DNA of 38,274 nt from CAXXOK01 sp001604115 (GTDB lineage Bacteria; Bacillota; Clostridia; Christensenellales; Aristaeellaceae). The stretch's first letter is position 1; every line of letters begins with the position of its first letter. Position numbers and translations under genes: made by a program. The stretch is taken from positions 1-38,274 of the forward strand of contig JAYFOV010000003.1 in assembly GCA_034928535.1 (NCBI GenBank), in the 5' to 3' direction. Below are positions 1 through 8,264 of this stretch, in pieces. The notes under the pieces are model-generated. The model did no database searches, had not been told where the DNA came from, and worked only from the letters and a program-made list of their open reading frames with translations.

Positions 1-136
1 AAAGGGCAAGGCGCTTTTCTGATGTAGCGGCGTTGGGCGCTTGCGGCAGCCTTGGCGCGGCATTACGGGTCACTGGGGCCGATGTCGGCGGCATGCCAAA
101 GGAGCGCCCTGTGCAGGCAGGCGTGGCGCGTGGTGC

Positions 137-343
137 TTAAACCTCCTCGGCCAATTGCCGCGGGCGGCACTGGTCAAACAGCAGCGCCATGGTATCGCGC
201 ATGGATTTCCATTCCTGCAGGCTCAGTAGGATGGCCGTGCCCCCGGAGCTCAGGGTGATCTCCGTCGCCTCGTCCTCATAGGCGGCATTGACCAACAGCT
301 CGGGTGCTTTGGCCAGGAATTCCGATACGGTCACTTTTTGCAC
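137..343 (-). CDS. Phd/YefM-like antitoxin, orphan in this window
   Basis: A small acidic protein of 68 residues that resembles the Phd/YefM antitoxin family, which binds its own promoter and neutralises a RelE/Doc-type toxin. The N-terminal part reads QKVTVSEFLAKAPELLVNAA, followed by an ITLSSGGTAILLS strand and a helix EWKSMRDTMALLF, the usual Phd/YefM order. I chose the GTG at 343 because GGAGG lies 8 nt upstream and because the longer frame (TTG at 397) would begin inside the -35 box. No toxin gene is seen in the 136 bases downstream to the window edge, so it is either unpaired or its partner lies outside. Family assignment is by pattern only and is moderately sure. Confidence 0.6.
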   Translation of the reverse strand: MQKVTVSEFLAKAPELLVNAAYEDEATEITLSSGGTAILLSLQEWKSMRDTMALLFDQCRPRQLAEEV

Positions 344-368
344 GCAAACCACCTCCAGGCTTTTTTGT

Positions 369-397
369 AGTATACCATAGCGGCGTATGGCAAACAA
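369..397 (-). promoter_or_regulatory. Promoter of the antitoxin gene
   Basis: On the minus strand TTGTTT (397-392), a 17-bp spacer and TATACT (374-369) with an extended -10 TGG. The predicted start near 362 leaves about 19 nt before the GTG. The surrounding 80 bp is AT-rich compared with the window. Confidence 0.6.
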
Positions 398-518
398 TGG
401 TTGAAGTGAAAATTTTGCGTTTGTTTTCGTGAATTATGCTCAAAAACGGGTGCTTCGTCTTTGCAGGCCACTGCCTTTGGCCTCCGTAGCGGGCGCTTCG
501 CGCGCAGGCATGAGTCGA

Positions 519-554
519 TTACAACGGGAATACAATGGTTTCCCGTTGCTGTAA
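519..554. repeat. Inverted repeat in the gap before the polysaccharide operon
   Basis: The left arm TTACAACGGGAA (519-530) pairs with TTCCCGT...TGTAA (540-554) across a 9-nt loop with a 3-nt bulge. No T-tract follows. It could be a protein-binding site or an RNA hairpin; no function can be assigned. Confidence 0.4.
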
Positions 555-563
555 CCAGGCAGG

Positions 564-595
564 CAGGTCGGCATGGTGTCAGGCCGCCTGTTTTT
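564..595 (+). terminator. Terminator-like hairpin with no gene upstream
   Basis: CAGGTCGGC (564-572) pairs with GCCGCCTG (583-590) with one bulged T, and five T residues follow (591-595). It has the form of an intrinsic terminator on the plus strand, but no plus-strand gene precedes it in the window. It may end a short untranslated RNA or be fortuitous. Confidence 0.4.
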
Positions 596-626
596 CACAG
601 ATCGGTTGGGCGCAAACGCCCTGCGA

Positions 627-655
627 TGGACGTTTGTTCAATTCTATGCTATAAT
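627..655 (+). promoter_or_regulatory. Promoter for the polysaccharide operon
   Basis: TGGACG (627-632), a 17-bp spacer, then a perfect TATAAT (650-655) preceded by the extended TGC. This is the best promoter upstream of the epimerase and implies a leader of about 375 nt. Confidence 0.65.
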
Positions 656-1035
656 GGCCGCTGGATGGTTTCCGGCACCCGCAATGAAAAATCCTTTGAA
701 AGCAAAGATGTTTGCGGATCATTTTGCCGCCGGAAAATCTTTGGCGTTCCTCACTGATCACATACCGCCGTGCCGACCAGCCGCCGAGAGTTCGGCGATG
801 GTGCGTCCGTCGGGTTACACTGCACTCACTGCTGCGCCAACGTTCGCGGATGGCGGAGCATTTTCTTTGGATCCATGGACAATATCTCTGGAAAAAAACG
901 ACTGCAGCCCGTCATGTAACCGTGCTGCAGGCCATCGGGCGCACCCTCCGTTCAGGCGCAACCCAAAGGCGCCTGGCATGGCTGTGCCCATCTGCCCGCC
1001 GTGGAGCGGGCACCGCAAGCATGGGAGGGCAAAGC
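656..1035 (+). other. Long untranslated leader of the polysaccharide operon
   Basis: About 380 nt between the promoter and the epimerase start. It contains a perfect 6-bp hairpin CGCCGA/TCGGCG (782-797) and two CTGCAG copies that can pair (from about 902). No terminator T-tract or convincing small gene is seen. An in-frame upstream extension of the epimerase exists but lacks a ribosome site and family similarity. Confidence 0.35.
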
Positions 1036-2100
1036 ATGAACATCACGCTGCAAGGAAAAACCATCTTGGTGACCGGCGCCGCCGGATTCATCGGCGCCAG
1101 CCTGGTCAGGCGCCTGTGCCAGACCTCCGGCGCCGCCTGCATCATAGGCCTGGATAACCTGAACGATTATTATGATGTGCGCCTGAAAGAGCATCGCCTG
1201 CAAGGGCTTTCCCGCTACCCGGCATTTCGTTTCCTGCAAGGGGATATTGCCGACAAGGCGCTGGTTATGCAGGCCTTTGACACCTACCAGCCGCAGGTGG
1301 TGGTCAATCTGGCGGCGCAGGCCGGGGTGCGCTACTCCATCACCCATCCGGATGCGTATATGGATGCCAACCTCACAGGGTTTTTCAATGTGCTGGAGGC
1401 CTGCCGCCATGCGGCGGATGGCGGCGCGGGCGGCGTGGCGCACCTGGTGTATGCCTCCAGCTCGTCCGTCTATGGCGCGGGGGCAAAGCTGCCCTACGCG
1501 GTGGAAGATCAGGCGGACCAGCCCGTGAGCCTGTATGCCGCCACCAAAAAAGCCAATGAGCTGATGGCGCACGCCTATGCCAAGCTGTATGATATCCCGG
1601 CCACAGGGCTTCGGTTTTTCACGGTATATGGCCCTGCAGGCCGTCCGGACATGGCGTATTTCCGCTTTACGGAACATCTGCGCGCAGGCAAGCCCATCCA
1701 GCTATACAACTACGGCAACTGCCAACGGGATTTTACCTATGTGGATGATATCGTGGAGGGCTTGGTGCGCGTGATGCAAAAGCCGCCTGACCGGCGCCCC
1801 GGCGCGGACGGGCTCCCCGTGCCGCCCTATGCGCTGTACAACATCGGCAACAGCCATCCGGAAACCCTGACCGATTTTGTGGATATTCTCCAGCAGGAGC
1901 TGGTGCGCGCGGGCGTGCTGCCCGCCGATCACGATCCCGCTACCTGCAAGGAGCTGCTGCCCATGCAGCCGGGCGATGTGCCCGTGACCTATGCCGACAC
2001 CCGCCCGCTGGAGCGGGATTTCGGTTTTCGCCCCAGCACCAGCCTGCGGGAAGGGCTGCGACGCTTTGCAGAGTGGTACCGCGGCTATTACTGCTGTTAG
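1036..2100 (+). CDS. UDP-glucuronate 4-epimerase (extended SDR, CapI/LpsL type)
   Basis: A 354-residue NAD-dependent sugar-nucleotide epimerase, expected to interconvert UDP-glucuronate and UDP-galacturonate in the cytoplasm. The Rossmann motif GAAGFIG is at residues 14-20, a Ser-rich catalytic strand at 140-144, and YAATK (Tyr167, Lys171) is the active-site pair. Hallmarks of the glucuronate epimerase subfamily are DNLNDYYDVRLKE (about 40-52), AAQAGVRYSI (about 93-102) and RFFTVYGPAGRPDMA (about 193-207). The ATG at 1036 has GGGAGG 7 nt upstream and starts exactly at the usual fold. It is the first gene of the cluster and would supply an acidic sugar donor to the glycosyltransferases that follow. 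Subfamily is fairly sure, though a neutral UDP-sugar substrate cannot be excluded. Confidence 0.88.
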   Translation: MNITLQGKTILVTGAAGFIGASLVRRLCQTSGAACIIGLDNLNDYYDVRLKEHRLQGLSRYPAFRFLQGDIADKALVMQAFDTYQPQVVVNLAAQAGVRYSITHPDAYMDANLTGFFNVLEACRHAADGGAGGVAHLVYASSSSVYGAGAKLPYAVEDQADQPVSLYAATKKANELMAHAYAKLYDIPATGLRFFTVYGPAGRPDMAYFRFTEHLRAGKPIQLYNYGNCQRDFTYVDDIVEGLVRVMQKPPDRRPGADGLPVPPYALYNIGNSHPETLTDFVDILQQELVRAGVLPADHDPATCKELLPMQPGDVPVTYADTRPLERDFGFRPSTSLREGLRRFAEWYRGYYCC

Positions 2101-2148
2101 GGCGCACGGCTACATGCCCATCACCAGACCACAGGGGAGGCACGCACC

Positions 2149-3309
2149 ATGGAAAGTACCCCCTTACGCATCGCGATGCTCGGGCACAAGCGCATCCCTT
2201 CGCGGGAAGGCGGCGTGGAGGTCGTGGTGGAAGCCATCGCCACCCGCATGGCCGCGCAGGGGCATCGGGTCACTTGCTACAACCGCAGGGGGCGGCATGT
2301 GAGCGGCGCGCAGCATGGCACAGCGCCGCTCAAACAGTTTCAGGGGGTGCGGCTCATCGCCGTGCCCACCCTGGACAGGCGCGGGCTGGCGGCCATCAGC
2401 GCGGCCTGCTTTGCCGCTGTGCGCGCGGCCTTTGGGCGCTATGATGTGGTGCACTTCCATGCCGAGGGGCCTTGCATCATGATCTGGCTGCCCAAGCTGC
2501 TGGGCAAGCGGTGCATTGCGACCATCCACGGGCTGGATCACCAGCGTGCCAAGTGGGGGCGCTTTGCCGGGGCAACCCTGCGCATGGGGGAACGGATGGC
2601 CGCCCGCCATGCGGATGAAATCATTGTGCTGAGCCGTAATGTGCAGGCGTATTTCCGCACCACCTATGGCCGCAGCACCCATTACATTCCCAATGGGTGC
2701 ACCCTGCCCACGCACCGCCCGGCGGATGCCATCACCCGCGCGTTTGGGCTGGCTGGGCGGGATTATCTGCTGTACCTGGGCAGGCTTGTCCCGGAAAAAG
2801 GGATCGACTGCCTGGTGGATGCTTTCCGCCTGACGCAAACGCCGCTCAAGCTGGTCATTGCCGGGGGCGCGAGCGATACGGACGCCTTCCTGCGGCAGCT
2901 CAAGGCTCGCGCCGCGGGGGATGCGCGCATCATCTTTACAGGGTTTGTGCAGGGGCAGCTGCTGGAGGAGCTATACAGCAACCCCTATGCCTATGTGCTC
3001 CCCTCCGAGGTGGAGGGCATGCCCCTGAGCCTGCTGGAGGCCATGAGCTACGGCAATTGCTGCCTCACCTCCGACATACCGGAGTGCACGGAGGCCACCG
3101 GCGGCATGGCGCTCACCTTTGCCTGCCGCAGCGTGAGCGACCTGGCCGAGAAGCTGCAAATGCTGTGCGATGTGCCCGTGGTGGTGGAGCATTACCGCGC
3201 CTGCGCCGCCGGGCACGTGATCGCCCAATACTGCTGGGAGGATATCGTCCGCCGCACGCTGGCGCTGTACCGCACGCCCAGCCCCAGCCGCAAAGGAGGC
3301 TTCCTGTGA
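2149..3309 (+). CDS. Glycosyltransferase family 4 (DUF1972-type N-terminus)
   Basis: A 386-residue retaining GT4 glycosyltransferase with the GT-B fold. The N-terminal LGHKRIPSREGGVEVVVE (about 11-28) is the donor/acceptor loop typical of DUF1972-containing rhamnosyl- or glycosyltransferases. The C-terminal GT1-type domain has YLGRLVPEKG (about 209-218) and the EX7E motif with Glu289 and Glu297 in the stretch EVEGMPLSLLEAM. It is likely to add one sugar to a lipid-linked repeat unit on the cytoplasmic face of the membrane. The gene follows the epimerase by 48 nt, has GGGGAGG before its ATG, and overlaps the next gene through GTGA, which indicates translational coupling. Donor and acceptor are unknown. 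Confidence 0.88.
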   Translation: MESTPLRIAMLGHKRIPSREGGVEVVVEAIATRMAAQGHRVTCYNRRGRHVSGAQHGTAPLKQFQGVRLIAVPTLDRRGLAAISAACFAAVRAAFGRYDVVHFHAEGPCIMIWLPKLLGKRCIATIHGLDHQRAKWGRFAGATLRMGERMAARHADEIIVLSRNVQAYFRTTYGRSTHYIPNGCTLPTHRPADAITRAFGLAGRDYLLYLGRLVPEKGIDCLVDAFRLTQTPLKLVIAGGASDTDAFLRQLKARAAGDARIIFTGFVQGQLLEELYSNPYAYVLPSEVEGMPLSLLEAMSYGNCCLTSDIPECTEATGGMALTFACRSVSDLAEKLQMLCDVPVVVEHYRACAAGHVIAQYCWEDIVRRTLALYRTPSPSRKGGFL

Positions 3310-4400
3310 AGATAGACCTGTACATCAGCAGCCTTTCCGCCGGGGGGGCGGAGCACGTGCTCACCACGCTGGCGGGCGCGTTCCAGCGCGCCGGGCACAC
3401 CGTGTGCGTGACCTCGCTGGAGCGGCGGCCGCAGTTTTACCCTGTGCCGGAGGGCGTGACGCTGCTGCGCCACAGCCCAGGGCAGGCAGGCGGGCTGCGC
3501 GCGGCGCTGCGGGCGTTTCGCGCCATGCGCCGGCAGCTCAAGGCGCGCCGGGATTGCGATGTGGCCGTCGCCTTTATGCGCCGCTGCAACCTGATGCTGC
3601 CCCTGTGCGCGCTGGGGCTTAAGGTGCGCACCGTGGTGTGCGAGCGCAACCACCCCCGCCTGGAGCACAGCCGGCTGGTGTTTTGGCTTGGTTGCCTGAT
3701 CTACCGCAACGCCAGCGCAGTGGTCGTGCAAACACAGGAAGCCGCCGCGCTGTACCCCGCATGGCTGCAAAGCCGCATCACCGTGCTGGCTAACCCGCTG
3801 GATACCGCTGCGCTGGCCGCGCAGTGCCCCGCCGAGCCGCCCGCGCGGGAAAACGTAGTGCTGGCCATGGGGCGGCTCGCCCCGCAAAAGGATTTTCCCA
3901 CCCTGCTGGCGGCCTTTGCCGGGGTGGCGCAGCGCCACCCCGCCTGGCAGCTGCACCTCTATGGCCAGGGGGAGCAGCAGCCCGCGCTGGCCGCGCAGAT
4001 CCGCGCACTGGGCATGCAGGAGCGCATCCGCCTGATGGGTGTGACGCATGCGCCGTACGCCGCCATGCGCGCGGCGGGCGCGTTTGTGCTCACCTCCCGC
4101 TACGAGGGGTTCCCCAATGTGCTGTGCGAGGCCATGCACGCCGGCCTTCCCTGCCTGGCGACCGCCTGCCCGTGCGGCGTGCGGGAGCTGATCCAGCCTG
4201 AGCAAAACGGCCTGCTTGCCCCCGTGGGGGATGTACCCGCCCTGCAGGCGCAGCTGGAGCGGCTGCTGATGGATGCGCCGCTTCGCGCCCGGCTGGGCGC
4301 GGCCGCCAGCGCCGCCACCGCCAGGCTGGCCTTGCCCGCCATCCGCGACCAGTGGCTTGAGCTTCTCACGCGTGTGGCCGCAAAGGAGCGTGCCGTATGA
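3306..4400 (+). CDS. Glycosyltransferase family 4
   Basis: A 364-residue GT4 enzyme. It starts at GTG 3306, overlapping the previous stop in a GTGA, with AAAGGAGG 7 nt upstream. The N-terminal glycine loop SLSAGGAEHVL (about 9-19) and the C-terminal MGRLAPQKDFPTLL and SRYEGFPNVLCEAM stretches are typical; the EX7E glutamates are Glu267 and Glu275. GalNAc- and N-acetylhexosamine-transferring enzymes often look like this, but the substrate cannot be read from sequence. It is coupled to both neighbours (GTGA upstream, ATGA downstream), so it belongs to the same transcript and assembly pathway. Confidence 0.88.
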   Translation: MKIDLYISSLSAGGAEHVLTTLAGAFQRAGHTVCVTSLERRPQFYPVPEGVTLLRHSPGQAGGLRAALRAFRAMRRQLKARRDCDVAVAFMRRCNLMLPLCALGLKVRTVVCERNHPRLEHSRLVFWLGCLIYRNASAVVVQTQEAAALYPAWLQSRITVLANPLDTAALAAQCPAEPPARENVVLAMGRLAPQKDFPTLLAAFAGVAQRHPAWQLHLYGQGEQQPALAAQIRALGMQERIRLMGVTHAPYAAMRAAGAFVLTSRYEGFPNVLCEAMHAGLPCLATACPCGVRELIQPEQNGLLAPVGDVPALQAQLERLLMDAPLRARLGAAASAATARLALPAIRDQWLELLTRVAAKERAV

Positions 4401-5512
4401 GCATGCAGCGAAGCATCAACGTGCTCTTTGACGGCAGCCATTACACCTTCCGCTGGCTCAAGGCGCTGGCCATCGCCCGGGAGGCGTTTGCGGCGCGGGG
4501 CTTCACGGTGCGCTTTCCGGATGCGCAGGCGTTTCGCCCGTTTGACCCGGCCGCGCTCCTGCACCGCCTGCGGCGGGAACGCTTTGACATCCTCTTGCTG
4601 GCCTACCACCATACCTCGGCGTTTTTCCGCGACCTGACCCCGGCGGATCGCGCTGCCATCCTCACGCTGGCGCGGGAGCGCAGCCGCTGCCTGATCTGGC
4701 TGGACACCGCAGACAGCACCGGCACCTGCCGCTTTGAAGTGCTGCCCTATGTGCACCGGTACCTCAAAAAACAACTCCTGACCGACACGGCGCGCTATCT
4801 TGCCCCCATCTGGGGCGGACGCGTGCACTGCGATCACTACCACCGGCAACTCTCCCTGGCGGATCCCGCCCTGGAGGCGGATGCCTTCACGCCGCTGGAG
4901 CCCCGTTTCCAACACAAGTTAGGCGTTGCGTGGAATGTGGCATTGGGCGACCTGTTTGCCCATGGCGGGCTGCAATACCTCACGCCCCTGTGGCGCAAAA
5001 GGCCGCGGTTTGTAGCCCCGGATGCGCCCCGGCCGTTGGATGTGCATTTCCGGGGCAGCGCATGGTCGCCCATCGCAGGGTACCAACGCGCGCGCTGCAA
5101 GGAGCTGCTCCTGCGGCGCACCGATCTGGCTTTTCCCGACCCCACCGCCAAGGTGCCCCGGCGCGTGTACCGCCAGGAGCTGATGCATGCGCGCGCTGTG
5201 CTCAGCCCTTTTGGCTGGGGGGAAATCTGCGGGCGGGATATGGAGTGTTTTGCCTATGGTGCGGCGCTGCTCAAGCCGGATATGGCGCACCTGACCACCT
5301 ACCCCGCCTTGTACCAAAGCGGGGAAACATACCTGCCCTTTGATTGGGATTTTACGGATTTTGACGCCCTGCTGGACACGGTGCTCGCCCACCCGGAGCG
5401 CATCGCGCGCATCGCGGCCAATGGGCAGGCCATGCTCCGGGAAGCGTATGCCCCGGTTGGGCGGCAGGCATTCGCGGATCACCTGCTGAGGGCTTTTGCC
5501 CTGCCGGAGTGA
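4397..5512 (+). CDS. CgeB-like glycosyltransferase
   Basis: A 371-residue protein that overlaps the upstream stop by ATGA. Its C-terminal third, RQELMHARAVLSPFGWGE then DMECFAYGAALLKPDM (about 258-300) and ERIARIAANGQAMLREAY near the end, matches the CgeB/Glyco_trans_1_2 kind of domain found in spore-coat and surface glycosylation proteins. The N-terminal half is a diverged Rossmann-like region beginning NVLFDGSHYTFRWLKALA. No signal peptide or membrane segment is seen, so it is probably cytosolic. The likely role is a transferase for one residue or side chain of the polymer. It is the least certain of the four transferases; the fold is likely, the sugar unknown. It is followed by 278 nt without a convincing gene. 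Confidence 0.7.
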   Translation: MSMQRSINVLFDGSHYTFRWLKALAIAREAFAARGFTVRFPDAQAFRPFDPAALLHRLRRERFDILLLAYHHTSAFFRDLTPADRAAILTLARERSRCLIWLDTADSTGTCRFEVLPYVHRYLKKQLLTDTARYLAPIWGGRVHCDHYHRQLSLADPALEADAFTPLEPRFQHKLGVAWNVALGDLFAHGGLQYLTPLWRKRPRFVAPDAPRPLDVHFRGSAWSPIAGYQRARCKELLLRRTDLAFPDPTAKVPRRVYRQELMHARAVLSPFGWGEICGRDMECFAYGAALLKPDMAHLTTYPALYQSGETYLPFDWDFTDFDALLDTVLAHPERIARIAANGQAMLREAYAPVGRQAFADHLLRAFALPE

Positions 5513-5790
5513 GTCCGGCACAGCCTTGGCACAGAAGTCGCATGTGCCCTGATCCGCTCCCTACGGCAGGCGCCTATCCGCACTGCGCGTGGGCTGTCAC
5601 GGGTCATGTTCCCGATGCCGCCGGGACGACAACGCCGCGCGCTGGATGGCGCCCTCAGCGGCGCAGCAAATTGTCCAGCCTAAGGCCGGGGGGAGAATCT
5701 CTGCCTGCTGAATGCCATGCCCCCCCGCACTGCGTTTCGCCCCCTGCGCCGGTTGCGGCGCACGATATCCGGCCACAAGGAGGGATCCCC

Positions 5791-7062
5791 TTGAAGCAAA
5801 CGCTGCTGTTTATCCTGCCCAACCTGCAAGGCGGCGGGGCGGAGCGCAGTCTGGTCAACCTGTTGCAACTGATGGATTATGAGCGCTTTGCGGTGGATCT
5901 GTTGCTGTTTCAGCCAAGCGGCATGTTTCTGACACAGCTCCCGCCGCAAGTGCGCCTTTGCACGGATCAGCAGGCACTGCAGGCGCTGTACCACCCGGCC
6001 AGGGCGCGCGGGCTGCCGTTGCCCCGGCGGCTTGGCTACAGCGCGGCGCGGTTGTTGGGCACGGGGGCTTCCCGGCTGTTGCGCGGGCGCGGCGCGCGGG
6101 GCAAGCAATTCCGCTGGCAGGCCTTTTACAGCCGCTTGATCCCGCCCCTGCCGCTGCGCTATGATGTGGCCGTCGCCTATTTGCAGGGCGAGCCCCTCTA
6201 TTACCTGACGGAAAAAGTGCAGGCGGCGCGCAAGGTTGCCTGGCTGCACAATGAATACCCCAAAACCGGGCTGGACGCAGGTTTTGATCTGCCCCATTAC
6301 CGCCGGGTGGATCAGGTCGTGACCATTACCCAGGCATGCGCGCAGGGATGGCGCGCACAGTTCCCTGCCTTGCAGGATAAGCTTTGCGTGCTGCCCAACC
6401 TGACCTCCGCCGATACGGTGCGCCGCATGGCGGATGCGGGCACCGCACCGGAGCTGGACAGCGCCCAGCCGAACTTGGTATCCATCGGCAGGCTGCACCC
6501 GCAAAAGGGGTTTGACCTGGCCATCGAGACAGCGCGCGTGCTCCGGGCGCGTGGGGTGGCGTTTCAGTGGTACATTTTGGGCACAGGGACACTGCACAAG
6601 GCGCTACGGGAGCACGCGCGGCGTGCGGGCGTTGCCTGTTGCGTCCATTTTTTGGGCTCGCGGCGCAACCCCTACCCCTATTTGAAGGCTGCGGATGTGG
6701 TGGTGCAGCCTTCCCGCTTTGAAGGGCGCTCCATCGTGCTGGACGAAGCCAAAATTCTGGCCAAGCCCATCCTGGCTACAGCCTATGCCACGGTGGGCGA
6801 TCAGCTCACAGCGCAGGAAGGGCTCACCGTGCCCATGACCCCGGAGGCGCTGGCGGACGGCATCCTGCACATGCTGGCGCACGGGCAGGCCTACGCCGCC
6901 TACCTACGCACCCAGCCCTACGGCAATGCCGGGGCAGTGGCCGCGCACCTTGCACTGCTGGGTGCGCCACCCAAAGCGGCGGTGGGCAGGCATTCCCGGG
7001 AGCAGGGCTCCGCGCCGGAAGGCAACGCCCCGCCCTCGCCGGATGGGCAGGTGACGCCATGA
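5791..7062 (+). CDS. Glycosyltransferase family 4
   Basis: A 423-residue GT4 enzyme. I place the start at TTG 5791 because AAGGAGGG lies 6 nt upstream and because LPNLQGGGAERSLVNLLQLM, the canonical N-terminal glycine loop, begins about ten residues later; the open frame runs on upstream to 5509 but with low-complexity, non-homologous sequence. The C-terminal domain has SIGRLHPQKGFDLAIE (about 231-246) and the EX7E pair Glu311/Glu319 in FEGRSIVLDEA. The last 35 residues are a Pro/Gly-rich tail with no family similarity. It overlaps the next gene by ATGA. The internal 278-nt gap before it shows no promoter that I can support. Confidence 0.85.
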   Translation: MKQTLLFILPNLQGGGAERSLVNLLQLMDYERFAVDLLLFQPSGMFLTQLPPQVRLCTDQQALQALYHPARARGLPLPRRLGYSAARLLGTGASRLLRGRGARGKQFRWQAFYSRLIPPLPLRYDVAVAYLQGEPLYYLTEKVQAARKVAWLHNEYPKTGLDAGFDLPHYRRVDQVVTITQACAQGWRAQFPALQDKLCVLPNLTSADTVRRMADAGTAPELDSAQPNLVSIGRLHPQKGFDLAIETARVLRARGVAFQWYILGTGTLHKALREHARRAGVACCVHFLGSRRNPYPYLKAADVVVQPSRFEGRSIVLDEAKILAKPILATAYATVGDQLTAQEGLTVPMTPEALADGILHMLAHGQAYAAYLRTQPYGNAGAVAAHLALLGAPPKAAVGRHSREQGSAPEGNAPPSPDGQVTP

Positions 7063-8264
7063 AAATTAGGCCGCTGCAAAGCAAGGCAGTGTTTGTGCTG
7101 CTCATCCTGCCATTTTTCAAGTTGGCAGGGATGAGCGAGTACCGCTGGCTCAGCGCCCTGTTTGATGCGCTGTTCCTCTTCTCGGCGTTGGTCACGGTGC
7201 TCCTGCTGGTGCGGGAGCGCTTCCGCATGTCCGCGTTGGCACGGCTCAACTGGGCGCTGCAAGGCTATCTTTTTGTGCTGACTGCCATCCGGGGCGGGAT
7301 GGATTCCTCGCTGGTGCGCAATACGCTGGGCGTTGCGCTGGCGGTGTGCCTGCTGGAGTGGTGGCTGCTGCGCAGCCCGCGCGTGGTGCTGGAGGGGCTG
7401 CTGTGGCTGTTTGCCGCCTATGCGCTGGCCAATGCGGCCTTGGGGCATGGCGGGCTGTTCCAGACCTACCTGTTTGGGCAGCGCACCACGCTCACCGTGA
7501 TCGGCCTGCCAATGATGGCCGTAGCCTGTTACGCCGGGTATCTGGGCTACCAAAAAACGCGCAGGCTGCGCTTTTGGGTGCTGGCGGCCGCGATCCTGCT
7601 GGGCATCGGCGGCATGATGGTGCGGGAGGCGGTATCCACCGCGCTGCTGGGCGCAGGGGTCGCCCTGGCAATGGTGTTGCTGCTGCGGGGCGGGCTGCTG
7701 GCGCGCATCCGGCCGGCAGCCTATGTGCTGGGCATCGCCGGGTACAATTTTGTGATCGTGGGGGTGCAGCAGTTCAGCTATATGCGCTTCCTGATTGAAA
7801 CGGTGCTGGGCAAATCCATGACCCTGACCGGGCGGCTGTCCATCTGGAACCTCACGCTGGCGGCCATCCTGCGCAAGCCGGTGTTTGGCTACGGGTTTCG
7901 TCAGCTATTCGTATCCCGCGGGGCGTATGCCACGGCCACCGCTTACGTGCATAACAATTTTCTGCAGTTTTGGGCGGATGGCGGGATCATCGGGCTGGCA
8001 CTGTTTCTGTGCCTGCTGGTGGTGGCGGTGCGGCGCATCCCCCTGCGGGAAGGGGTCGCGCCCCGGCTGCTTTTTGCCTGGTTTGTGGGCATGGGCATGG
8101 CCATGATCAGCGAAGCCATGACGGCCTACAACTACTTCTACCTGGTTTTGGTGCTGCTATACCATCTGGAGGCCACCCTGCGCGCGCCCATGCGCCGCGC
8201 AGGCACGCCGCCAACCGAAGGGAGGCCTGCCCCATGGACGCACAGCAACCCATCGCGTTGCTGA
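7059..8264 (+). CDS. Wzy/O-antigen-ligase-like polysaccharide polymerase
   Basis: A 401-residue polytopic membrane protein with roughly ten hydrophobic segments. The C-terminal half has the O-antigen ligase/polymerase signature: a loop TGRLSIWNLTLAAI, then KPVFGYGF and HNNFLQFWADGGIIGLALFL, where the Arg and His are the usual functional residues. It would join lipid-linked repeat units outside the membrane, or ligate the chain. In this context, next to a Wzx-type flippase, polymerase is the simpler reading. It overlaps the glycosyltransferase before it by ATGA and the pyruvyltransferase after it by 31 nt. Sequence families of this kind are highly diverged, so the polymerase-versus-ligase distinction is inference. 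Confidence 0.75.
   Translation: MKIRPLQSKAVFVLLILPFFKLAGMSEYRWLSALFDALFLFSALVTVLLLVRERFRMSALARLNWALQGYLFVLTAIRGGMDSSLVRNTLGVALAVCLLEWWLLRSPRVVLEGLLWLFAAYALANAALGHGGLFQTYLFGQRTTLTVIGLPMMAVACYAGYLGYQKTRRLRFWVLAAAILLGIGGMMVREAVSTALLGAGVALAMVLLLRGGLLARIRPAAYVLGIAGYNFVIVGVQQFSYMRFLIETVLGKSMTLTGRLSIWNLTLAAILRKPVFGYGFRQLFVSRGAYATATAYVHNNFLQFWADGGIIGLALFLCLLVVAVRRIPLREGVAPRLLFAWFVGMGMAMISEAMTAYNYFYLVLVLLYHLEATLRAPMRRAGTPPTEGRPAPWTHSNPSRC

Noticed and set aside
1..136. Toxin gene downstream of the antitoxin
   Set aside because: A minus-strand ATG frame runs to the window edge but lacks a ribosome site and reads like Pro/Ala-rich shadow.
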